Assembly: GCA_031404455.1 (NCBI GenBank)
Contig: JANNHP010000369.1
Span: forward strand, 1 to 15,348
Length of the DNA stretch: 15,348 nucleotides
Direction: 5' to 3'
From: JANNHP01 sp031404455
Lineage (GTDB): Bacteria > Planctomycetota > JAJSAM01 > JAJVHW01
Positions 6,607 through 13,523 of this stretch are shown here, piece by piece. Numbering within the stretch: position 1 is the first letter of the stretch; the number at the start of each line of letters is the position of its first letter. The translations under genes were made by a program, and so were the position numbers. Under the pieces are notes generated by a model. It saw nothing but the letters and a program-made list of their open reading frames with translations, was not told the DNA's origin and made no database searches.

Positions 6607-7535
6607 GGAACGCGCTGATCGCCGCCCTGATCGAGCTCGCCGACGCGGACGACCGCGTCTTCCTGCTCACCGCGGACCTCGGCTTCACCGTCGTCGAGCG
6701 CTTCGCCGAGCGCCACCCACGGCGGTTCGTCAACGTCGGCGTGGCCGAGCAGAACATGATCGGGATCGCGACGGGTCTCGCGCAGACCGGCTTCGTCCCG
6801 TTCTGCTACTCGATCGCCACGTTCACTTCGATGCGCGGCTACGAGCAGATCCGCAACGGGCCCGTGCTGCACGGGCTCCCGGTTCGCCTCGTCGGCGTCG
6901 GCGGCGGGTTCGCCTACGGACACGCGGGCCCGACGCACCACGCGCTCGAGGACCTCAGCATCCTCAGGGCGCAGCCGGGGATGACGGTCGTCGCGCCGGC
7001 GGATCCTCTGCAGACTCGCGCTGCGGTGAAGGCGACGCATTCGCTGCCTGGGCCCGTCTACTTCCGCGTCGGCAAGGGCGGCAACAAGGACGTGTCCGGG
7101 CTCGGCGGGCGGTTCGCGCTCGACCGTCCCGAGATGGTCCGCGAGGGACGCGACGTCCTCTTCGTCGCGACGGGCGAGATCGTGCACGAGGCGATCGGCG
7201 CGGCGGACCGACTGGAGGAGGACGGAATCTCCGCGGCGGTGGCGATCCAGGCGCACGTCGGCTGGCGCGCGGGCGCGGGACTCGTCGATCTGCTGCGGCG
7301 GTATCCGGCAGCGGTCTCCGTCGAGGAGGCCTATCGCACGGGCGGACTCGGTGCGCTCGTCGCCGACGCCATCGCGAGCGAGGGACTCGCCTGCCGACTC
7401 GCCGTCCGCGCCGTCGAGTCGGGCTTCGACGGACGGTCCGGCGGCCCCGGATACATGAAGAAGAGGTCCGGACTCGACGCTGCGTCGCTCGCCGGGGCGG
7501 CCGCCGCGCTCCTCACGAGCTGCGGGCGCCGGTGA
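6603..7535 (+). CDS. Transketolase, C-terminal (pyrimidine-binding plus C-terminal domain) subunit
   Basis: A 310-residue partner of the preceding subunit. The pyrimidine domain starts at residue 1 and shows DLGFTVVERFAERHP (25-39) and RFVNVGVAEQNMIGIATGLA (41-60). E49 in GVAEQNM is the glutamate that activates the thiamine ring. AYGHAGPTHHALEDLSILR (104-122) and VVAPADPLQTRAAV (129-142) follow. The C-terminal domain carries VSVEEAYRTGGLGALVADAI (238-257), where many relatives have EEH. Together the two genes cover a whole transketolase-type enzyme of about 585 residues. Start ATG at 6603 overlaps the upstream stop (ATGA) with GGAG 7 bases before it. It ends in GTGA with the GT2 gene. A role in central carbon metabolism is possible, but location in a glycan operon points to a dedicated sugar-building step. 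DXS or a pyruvate-dehydrogenase E1-like activity is less likely. Confidence 0.92.
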   Translation: MRNALIAALIELADADDRVFLLTADLGFTVVERFAERHPRRFVNVGVAEQNMIGIATGLAQTGFVPFCYSIATFTSMRGYEQIRNGPVLHGLPVRLVGVGGGFAYGHAGPTHHALEDLSILRAQPGMTVVAPADPLQTRAAVKATHSLPGPVYFRVGKGGNKDVSGLGGRFALDRPEMVREGRDVLFVATGEIVHEAIGAADRLEEDGISAAVAIQAHVGWRAGAGLVDLLRRYPAAVSVEEAYRTGGLGALVADAIASEGLACRLAVRAVESGFDGRSGGPGYMKKRSGLDAASLAGAAAALLTSCGRR

Positions 7536-8260
7536 ACGACCGCCCGTTCCTCTCGGTGGTCCTGCCGTGCCGCAACCAGGAGGACCACATAGGCGAAGTC
7601 GTCGAGCGGTACCTCGCACCGCTCGAGGCGACCGGGCGCACCTTCGAGCTCGTCGTCGTGCCGAATGCGTGCACCGACGGGACGCAGCGCGTCGTCGAAG
7701 GTCTGGCCCGGCGCGATCCGCGCGTGCGCGTCGTGGAGAACCCTGCGGGCGGCTGGGGCCGTTCCGTGCTCGCCGGACTCGGCGTAGCGCGCGGAGAGAC
7801 CCTCTGCTACACGAACTCGGCGCGCACCGATCCCGCCGACGTCGTGCGTCTGCTCGACCTCTACCTCCGCTGCGCGCCGTGCGTCGCGAAGGTCCGGCGC
7901 GTGAAGCGCAACGCCGCGCGCCGCGAGATGGGCTCGTGGCTCTACAACCTCGAGGCGCGCATCCTCTTCGGCATCCGCGTCCGCGACGTCAACGGCACCC
8001 CGAAGATCCTGGCGCGCGACGCCTACCAGCGCCTCGCGCCGGAGTCTCCGGGCGATCTCCTCGACCTCGAGCTGCTCGCCCTCGCCACGCAGGCGGGAAT
8101 CCGCGTCGTCGAGATGGAGGTGCCCGGGTTCAAGCGTCACGGCGGCCGGTCGTCGACGAACCTGCGCAGCGCTTTCGCGATGTACTCGGGCGCCCTCGGT
8201 CTCAGGTCCGCGCTGCGCAAGCGACGCGCCGCGGCCGAGCCCGCGCGGAGCGCCTCGTGA
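7532..8260 (+). CDS. Glycosyltransferase family 2, subgroup with TNSART in place of DXD
   Basis: A 242-residue GT-A protein with the GT2 fold: LSVVLPCRNQEDHIGEVVER (7-26), FELVVVPNACTDGTQRVVE (38-56) and RVRVVENPAGGWGRSVLAGL (64-83). Where GT2 enzymes normally place the metal-binding DXD, this one reads CYTNSARTDPADVVRL (92-107), so the first Asp-x-Asp pair is absent. DVNGTPKILARDAY (152-165) matches the later conserved block of the dolichol-phosphate-sugar synthase-like group, and GFKRHGGRSS (199-208) is near the end. No membrane segment is seen, so it is probably a soluble or peripheral inner-membrane enzyme. GTG start overlaps the transketolase stop, and its own stop overlaps the next GTG. 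It may transfer the sugar made by the epimerase and transketolase, or may bind donor without a metal. Fold confidence is high; activity is uncertain. Confidence 0.85.
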   Translation: MNDRPFLSVVLPCRNQEDHIGEVVERYLAPLEATGRTFELVVVPNACTDGTQRVVEGLARRDPRVRVVENPAGGWGRSVLAGLGVARGETLCYTNSARTDPADVVRLLDLYLRCAPCVAKVRRVKRNAARREMGSWLYNLEARILFGIRVRDVNGTPKILARDAYQRLAPESPGDLLDLELLALATQAGIRVVEMEVPGFKRHGGRSSTNLRSAFAMYSGALGLRSALRKRRAAAEPARSAS

Positions 8261-9450
8261 CCCGGGCGAGCGGGAAGGGCGCGGACCTGGGCGCGCTCTG
8301 GTCCCATCACCACGGCGAGTTCCGCGATCCGCACGAGGTCGTGGTGCAGTGGCAGCGCGCCGCGGAGTTCGACCGCTCGCTCCTCGACGCGGAGGTCGTC
8401 GGTCCGTGGTGGGATCTCCTCGAGAGCCTCGGGATCACGCTGGTCGTCACGCGCGAGTACGAGCACCTCGTCACCGCGATGAACGCCCACCGCGGCGCCC
8501 GGCGCACGTCGTACCTGCGCCTGCCGCACCCCAACGGCATGGCCTTCGACGCCCGCACGGGGCGTCTCCACGTCGCGAGCACGCGCAACCCGAACATCGT
8601 GTTCGACTTCGCGCCCTGCGGCGGAGCGGTTCCCGGCGCCGTGCTGCCGAAGCGGGACCGCGACGCGGGTCTGCTCCTCCCGGTGCGCGCGCGCTACCTG
8701 CCCGGCTCGCTCTACCTCCACGACCTCGCGGTCGTCGGCGGCCGACTCCACGCCTGCGCCGCGGGCATCAACGCCGTCGTGCAACTGCCCGAGGCGGGCG
8801 GGTTCACGCCTGCGTGGTGGCCGAAGTGCATCGACGGCGGCGCGGGGCGCTCGCCGCGCTTCGAGCGGAACTACCTGCAGCTCAACTCGATCGCCGCAGG
8901 CGCGGACCTCGCCGCCGGCTTCTTCACCGCTTCGACGGACGTGCCCGGACGCCGCCGTCCGGGGCACCTCGATTTCCCGGTGGACCGCCGCGGCGTGCTC
9001 TTCTCAGGACGCACGCGCGAGCCGCTCGCGACCGGCCTCACGCGCCCGCACTCGGCGCGCAAGTGGCGGCGCCGGGTCTGGCTCGACAACAGCGGCTACG
9101 GCGAGTTCGGCGTGGTCGTCGGCGGCCGTTTCGAGTCCGTCGCGCGTCTGCCCGGCTGGACGCGCGGGCTCTGCTTCGCCGGAGACGTCGCGTTCGTCGC
9201 GACGAGCCGCGTGATCCCGAAGTTCCGCCGCTACGCGCCCGGACTCGACATCGACCGCTCCGTCTGCGGCGTGCACGCCGTCGATCCCGTGTCGGGGACG
9301 GTGCTCGCGAGCGTCGTCTGGCCGCGAGGCAACCAGGTGTTCGCCGTCGAGGCGCTGCCGTCCGCGCTCACGCGCGGGTTCCCGTTCGTCGCAGGCGCGG
9401 ACGCGGCCGCCAAGGGCATGAGGGACCTCTTCTTCGGCGGCACGGCCTGA
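8257..9450 (+). CDS. DUF4915 / TIGR03032-family protein, probable beta-propeller-like, function unknown
   Basis: A 397-residue protein that I recognise from its motifs as a TIGR03032/DUF4915 member; the family has no assigned biochemical role that I know of. Motifs in order: LGITLVVTREYEHLVTAM (58-75), RLPHPNGMAFDARTGRLHVA (88-107), STRNPNIVFDF (108-118), LYLHDLAVVGGRLHA (152-166), GLTRPHSARKWRRRVWL (260-276), DNSGYGEFG (277-285), LPGWTRGLCFAGDVAFVATS (298-317) and VCGVHAVDPVSGTVLA (336-351). The repeated short beta-strand and turn pattern resembles a propeller. No signal peptide is evident. Start GTG at 8257 overlaps the GT2 stop, with GGAG 6 bases before it. It is the last gene of the operon and ends 12 bases before the convergent GT-C gene. 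Co-transcription with a sulfotransferase and transketolase suggests a role in glycan modification, but this is inference. Confidence 0.8.
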   Translation: MTRASGKGADLGALWSHHHGEFRDPHEVVVQWQRAAEFDRSLLDAEVVGPWWDLLESLGITLVVTREYEHLVTAMNAHRGARRTSYLRLPHPNGMAFDARTGRLHVASTRNPNIVFDFAPCGGAVPGAVLPKRDRDAGLLLPVRARYLPGSLYLHDLAVVGGRLHACAAGINAVVQLPEAGGFTPAWWPKCIDGGAGRSPRFERNYLQLNSIAAGADLAAGFFTASTDVPGRRRPGHLDFPVDRRGVLFSGRTREPLATGLTRPHSARKWRRRVWLDNSGYGEFGVVVGGRFESVARLPGWTRGLCFAGDVAFVATSRVIPKFRRYAPGLDIDRSVCGVHAVDPVSGTVLASVVWPRGNQVFAVEALPSALTRGFPFVAGADAAAKGMRDLFFGGTA

Positions 9451-9462
9451 GATCCGGCGGGC

Positions 9463-11367
9463 CTAGTCCCGCGAGAGGACGAGGATCGATTCGAACCGGG
9501 CGACGACGCGGTACCGCTCGGCGACCCATCGCCCGACGGTTCGCTCCCACCGGAGCTCCTTCTGGACCTGCTCCATCTCGCCCTGCACGTACTCGGTCGT
9601 GGAGAGCCAGCCGAGGATCTGCTTGGTGATCGTCGGGCGGAAGACGCGCGCGACGGGGATCTCCTCGCCGCGGAGCCCGGCGAGGAGGCGCTCGTGGACG
9701 TCGTCGCGCATGAGGACGAGCGCGTCCTCGTGCTCCTCGAGGTACCTGCGGACGTCCTCGCCCATCGCGTCGTCGAGCAGGAAGTCGTCGGTCGGGTACG
9801 TCGACTTCACGAAGCCGGCGCGCTTGTCGAGGAACCAGAGGAGCGAGTACGCGACGACGGGACGATCGCGACGCTCCGGCGCGGCCAGGTAGCGGCCGAC
9901 GTCGAGGAAGCGTGCGACGGGCTCGGTCCGCTCGACCTCGATCGACGGCGCGCGGGTGCCCGCCTCGCCCGTGAAACTGCGCCCGGTGAACACGTCGCGC
10001 GCGCCGCGGGCGAGTCCGGACAGCACGTACTCCGCCGGCGGGGCCATGCCCACCGTGTAGGTGACCGCCATCGCGGCGATGAGGCCGAGCGCCAGGCGCC
10101 GGACCGGAGCCGTCACGACGAAGACCTGACGCGGCAGAGGGAAGAGGAACGCCGGGAGGAGAGCCAGCATCGGCGTGGCGAGGTGCCACATGTCGACGCG
10201 GTTGAGCCCTCCGCGCAGGGCGAGCAGCGCATACACCAGCGCGCCGAAGAGCAGGAGGTCGCCCGATGCGAGCGGCGTCGAGCGAGGCCGTCCGAGTCCG
10301 CGGCCGACCACCGCGATTGCGACGACGAGGAGCCCGAACGTCACGAGCGAGTTGACTGTCCACCAGAACGCGAAGCACGCCTCGAGCGAGAACCGGCTCG
10401 CGCCGAAGATCGCCTTCTCGACGTACGTCGCCATCAGCGGCCCGAGGACGAGGCGGCAGCACGCGAACCACGTCACCGCGGCGACGACCGCGACGATCGC
10501 AGGCGCCGCGAGCGCGCGCCGCGAGGGACTGCGCAGGAACACGAGGCCGTGGACGGCGAGCACGCTCACGAGTGCGAGCGCCCCGAACTCGTGGGAGTAC
10601 GCGGCGCCCACTCCGATCAGGAGGCCGGTCGCGAGCGCCGCGCCGCGCGAGGCCTGCTTGTGCGCGACGAGCAGGAGGGCGAAGACCGGGAACATCCGGC
10701 GCAGACCGTTCGACGAGACGCCGAGCATCACGTTGGAGAGGAGCGGGGCCATCGCCAGGAAGACGAGGATGCGCGCCCGGTTCCCGGCGACGTGCCGCTG
10801 CACGGTCACGGCGAGGATCGCGAAGACCGCTGCCTCCATGAGCGCGACGAGCGACAGGAAGGACGTCATCGAGTATCCCGTCAGCTTCGACCACGCGTGG
10901 GGGAGGTAGAGCATCAACGGGCCGTAGAGCGATTCGAAGTCGGCGTAGGGGCGCTGCCCCGCGTCCATCCGGTGGAGCACGCTCAGGAAGTAGCTGTCCT
11001 CGCGGTAGGGACCGTAGCGCGCGAGGAAGAAGGGCCAGTGGAGGAGGAGCACCGCCGCGACGACCGCCGCGATCGCGAGCGGCTGGATCCGCGGGACCGC
11101 GCCGTCCGCAAGGGGCGCGTCGACGCGCGTGACCGTGCCGAAGAGTCCCCGCCGCTCGCACACCGCGAACGCCACCAGACCGAGGACGGAGAGACCGGCC
11201 GCCGCCAGGTACGCGAACGTGTTGTCGTAACCGGCCAGCGCGGCGGCGCTGGAGGCGCCGGGCGGCGGCGCAGAGTGGTACGGGAGCACCGCGAGGGCGG
11301 GCACGAACGCGAGGAAGAGGAGGAGCCCGAGCGAGAGCGCCGCCCTTCGCCGAGTCGCTTCGGACAT
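9463..11367 (-). CDS. Multi-pass membrane protein, GT-C glycosyltransferase-like
   Basis: A 634-residue protein with about 12 hydrophobic segments (near 10-30, 51-70, 95-117, 168-188, 198-216, 222-236, 245-275, 288-308, 336-355, 368-385, 395-410 and 424-443), then a soluble domain of about 190 residues. After the third segment lies YGPYREDSYFLSVLHRMDAG (118-137), then RPYADFESLYGPLMLYLPHA (139-158). An acidic pair in the first large outer loop followed by this PYxDFxxxYGP block fits GT-C enzymes that use polyprenyl-phosphate sugars on the outer face of the membrane. RVDMWHLATPMLALLP (390-405) is a typical late segment. ATG at 11367 has GGAGG 10 bases upstream. It is transcribed toward the six-gene operon, with only 12 bases between stops and no clear terminator there. 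It follows another GT-C gene on the same strand after 168 bases. Donor and acceptor are unknown. Confidence 0.75.
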   Translation of the reverse strand: MSEATRRRAALSLGLLLFLAFVPALAVLPYHSAPPPGASSAAALAGYDNTFAYLAAAGLSVLGLVAFAVCERRGLFGTVTRVDAPLADGAVPRIQPLAIAAVVAAVLLLHWPFFLARYGPYREDSYFLSVLHRMDAGQRPYADFESLYGPLMLYLPHAWSKLTGYSMTSFLSLVALMEAAVFAILAVTVQRHVAGNRARILVFLAMAPLLSNVMLGVSSNGLRRMFPVFALLLVAHKQASRGAALATGLLIGVGAAYSHEFGALALVSVLAVHGLVFLRSPSRRALAAPAIVAVVAAVTWFACCRLVLGPLMATYVEKAIFGASRFSLEACFAFWWTVNSLVTFGLLVVAIAVVGRGLGRPRSTPLASGDLLLFGALVYALLALRGGLNRVDMWHLATPMLALLPAFLFPLPRQVFVVTAPVRRLALGLIAAMAVTYTVGMAPPAEYVLSGLARGARDVFTGRSFTGEAGTRAPSIEVERTEPVARFLDVGRYLAAPERRDRPVVAYSLLWFLDKRAGFVKSTYPTDDFLLDDAMGEDVRRYLEEHEDALVLMRDDVHERLLAGLRGEEIPVARVFRPTITKQILGWLSTTEYVQGEMEQVQKELRWERTVGRWVAERYRVVARFESILVLSRD

Positions 11368-11535
11368 CCGTCGCCGTCCTCCCTCGTGCGTCCGTCCGGT
11401 CCGCGCGTCCCGGGACGGGGGCGCGCCGCGACGCGAGGGAGTCTCGACTGAGCGCGGCCCTTCGTCACGACCTCCCGGAGGGCGCTCGGCGAGCGCGGTC
11501 GGGATCCGTGCGCGGTCGTGCGTCCCGCGTGCGGC
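11368..11535. other. Spacer between the two minus-strand GT-C genes
   Basis: No gene is seen in these 168 bases. On the minus strand a hairpin can form from GCGCTC (11482-11487) and GAGCGC (11491-11496) with a 3-base loop. Beside it is a near-palindrome, CCTCCCGGAGG, at 11471-11481. No T-run follows, so a classical intrinsic terminator is not supported. The two genes may share a transcript or be separated by a different stop signal. Confidence 0.4.
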
Positions 11536-13116
11536 TCACGGCGAGCGGCGTTCGAGGATCCGGTACCCGTCGCCGTCCTTGGCAGTCACGTAGTCGCGCT
11601 CGAGAATTCGCGTGAGCTCGGGGAACGACTCGTCCGTGCCCGGCCCGGAGACGTAGACCCGCATCGTCCGGATCTCGATCACGAAGCGCGGCGGCGCGGC
11701 GTTCCACTCGCTGATGAAGAGCTCCCGCATCCGGACGATCACCGGCTCGGCCACGTCGTGCCGGAAGTGGAAGTCGGCCATGAACCGGGTGGCGATCCGC
11801 GCGCGCGCGAGGAGCATCCCGTGCACCGCGCCCCCGGTCCAGTCGAGCGGCTGCACGCGGTCGCCTTCCTCCATGCGCGACGAGAGGAAGGCGGCGATCT
11901 GGTCGATGCGCGCCCCCTCCCACGCCGGCGCCCTCAGGTTCTCGAGCTGGGACCGCGTCCCGTAGGGCGGCCTCACTCCGATCGCGATCGCGACGGCGAG
12001 GACCGCGGGAAGTCCCGCGCGCCGCAGCAGCGTCGTGCCCTCGCCCGGGCGGCGCAGGCAGAGTCCCGCGAGGAGCAGCGTGAAGCAGTGGCAGGGCATC
12101 CAGTGGTACGGCCAGAACTTGCCGCCGAGCGCCGCGTACGCAGCCATGGCCGCGGCCATCGCCGCGAGCAGCGCGACGAGTTCGCGGTTCTCGCGGGTCT
12201 CGCTCCGGTCGCGCACCAGGCCGGCGACGCCCGCGACGGCCGGGACGAGCCAGAGCGCCTGTCCCCCGAACCCGAGGGTCCCGCGCAGCAGGTAGCCCGG
12301 CAGTTCGCCGGGACCGAGCGTCGAGTGCGTCTCGCTGAGGTTGCGATAGAGCGGGAGGTAGTCCGTGCACATCTCGACGAACGCGTCGAGCCCGCCGGTT
12401 GCGGAGACCCAGGCGAGGGCGAGTCCCACCGGGACCGCCGCGCCCGCCGCCGCGGGCAGTGCGAGGACGAGCGCCGTCCGTGCCATCGAGCCGCGCGATC
12501 CGCCGGTCCCGGCGACCAGTCGCCGGAACTCGAAGGCGAGGAGGACCGCGAGCGCCAGACCCGCGTGCGGCTTGAACGTCATCGACGCGCCCACGAGGAG
12601 GCCGTAGCAGAGCGCCCGCCATCCCGGAGCCGGCCGGCGCCGCCGGAAGACGAGGATCGACACCGCGATCGGGAGGATCAGGACGACGTCGCGCTGCAGC
12701 ACCATGCCGCGGCCGTAGCCGAGGTAGAGCAGGCCGAAGAGGACGCCGCCCGCCCAGGCCACGCGCGACCCGAGGGGGCGCATGATCGCGTACGTCGTGG
12801 CCGTGAAGGCGGCGAGCCACACGACGTCGAGGACCATGAAGGCCGTGCTCTCGTAGCCGAAGAGCCGGCCGATGCCCAGGTGGAAGAGGATCGTGCCGGG
12901 CATGCTCATGTCGAACACGTCCCGGTACGGGGCGCAGCCGTGGACGTCGATGAGGAACGCGGCGTAGTGCAGGATCGAGGTGTCGTGGCCGAGGCGCCAC
13001 TGGAGCGTCATCGCGATCTCGCCGGCGAGCATCAGGGTGAGGAGCGAAAGACCGACGAGCGTGCCGACGCGAATCCACCGCGCGCCCTTCTGCTGCGGCC
13101 CGTCCTTCACCTCCAT
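11536..13116 (-). CDS. Multi-pass membrane protein, GT39-like GT-C glycosyltransferase
   Basis: A 526-residue membrane protein with about 11 hydrophobic segments, beginning near 17-36. The signature of bacterial GT-C enzymes is LGHDTSILHYAAFLIDVHG (42-60) followed by CAPYRDVFDMSMPGTILFH (61-79). The Asp residues of the first outer loop are the usual catalytic and lipid-phosphate contacts. QRDVVLILPI (141-150), FKPHAGLALA (181-190) and GGKFWPYHWMPCHCFTLLLA (331-350) are further family marks. The C-terminal part has FMADFHFRHDVAEPV (445-459) and AAPPRFVIEIR (473-483), outside the membrane. The frame stays open upstream, but ATG at 13116 was chosen because GGAGG lies 7 bases before it (13124-13128) and the upstream residues look non-coding. 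First gene of the minus-strand GT-C pair, divergent from the AftB-like gene. Probably adds sugars to a lipid-linked glycan, lipid A or protein; which one is unknown. Confidence 0.78.
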   Translation of the reverse strand: MEVKDGPQQKGARWIRVGTLVGLSLLTLMLAGEIAMTLQWRLGHDTSILHYAAFLIDVHGCAPYRDVFDMSMPGTILFHLGIGRLFGYESTAFMVLDVVWLAAFTATTYAIMRPLGSRVAWAGGVLFGLLYLGYGRGMVLQRDVVLILPIAVSILVFRRRRPAPGWRALCYGLLVGASMTFKPHAGLALAVLLAFEFRRLVAGTGGSRGSMARTALVLALPAAAGAAVPVGLALAWVSATGGLDAFVEMCTDYLPLYRNLSETHSTLGPGELPGYLLRGTLGFGGQALWLVPAVAGVAGLVRDRSETRENRELVALLAAMAAAMAAYAALGGKFWPYHWMPCHCFTLLLAGLCLRRPGEGTTLLRRAGLPAVLAVAIAIGVRPPYGTRSQLENLRAPAWEGARIDQIAAFLSSRMEEGDRVQPLDWTGGAVHGMLLARARIATRFMADFHFRHDVAEPVIVRMRELFISEWNAAPPRFVIEIRTMRVYVSGPGTDESFPELTRILERDYVTAKDGDGYRILERRSP

Positions 13117-13523
13117 GCGCGCTCCTCCGTCCGGGACGCGGGCGATGGTATCGGACGGCTGGGTTGCGATCCGCGGCCTGCCTCGCGCACCTTGCGCGGG
13201 AGCCTCGTTCCCGGGGCGGACCGACTCGCGCCGCGCATCAGTGTCGATCGAGGATGCGACTCGGTCAGTTGCCACCAGGTGCCGAAGGGCGGCTCGGCTT
13301 CTACGCATGCACCGCGCGCAGCGCCGAGGCGCTGCGGCCGGCGTTCGAGCGGTTCCGCGAGACCCTTCCCGCGGGACGGCGGCTCACGGTGCATTGACGG
13401 AGAGGTGCGATCTCGTTGGACGCGGGGGAGGGGGGAATGCGAAACCCCGGGAGCGCGGTGGCGCGGCCGGCCGCCGGGCGGAGGGTCTCAAGGTGCCGGC
13501 GACCGGCGCCCGACAGGAGGACA
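13117..13523. other. Spacer between divergent GT-C genes
   Basis: These 407 bases lie between two divergent starts. Ribosome sites are seen at both ends: GGAGG on the minus strand at 13124-13128 and AGGAGG on the plus strand at 13515-13520. No sigma-54-type match was found on either strand. A weak -10-like TACCAT on the minus strand (13145-13150) has no clear -35. The only possible gene is the 47-codon frame at 13254-13397. Otherwise nothing is recognised. Confidence 0.5.
13254..13397 (+). pseudogene. Doubtful 47-residue ORF, possibly a gene remnant
   Basis: The frame from ATG 13254 to TGA 13397 encodes 47 residues. From about residue 12 onward the codons look like those of the real genes here, and the translation RLGFYACTARSAEALRPAFE is protein-like. 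GAGG touches the ATG directly, which is too close for a good ribosome site. The frame is open back to about 13164 with only rare-type starts. It may be the tail of a lost gene, a small protein, or chance in GC-rich DNA. I do not recognise a family. Confidence 0.2.

Noticed and set aside
5779..7535. 1-deoxy-xylulose-5-phosphate synthase or pyruvate dehydrogenase E1 split in two
   Set aside because: The GHVGSALS, GKGHASLALY and TGSLGQGL motifs and the subunit lengths fit two-gene transketolase better.
9694..11451. Plus-strand open frame of 585 codons opposite the first GT-C gene
   Set aside because: Extremely rich in E, R, H and D with no domain. The opposite strand encodes a clear membrane protein with a ribosome site.
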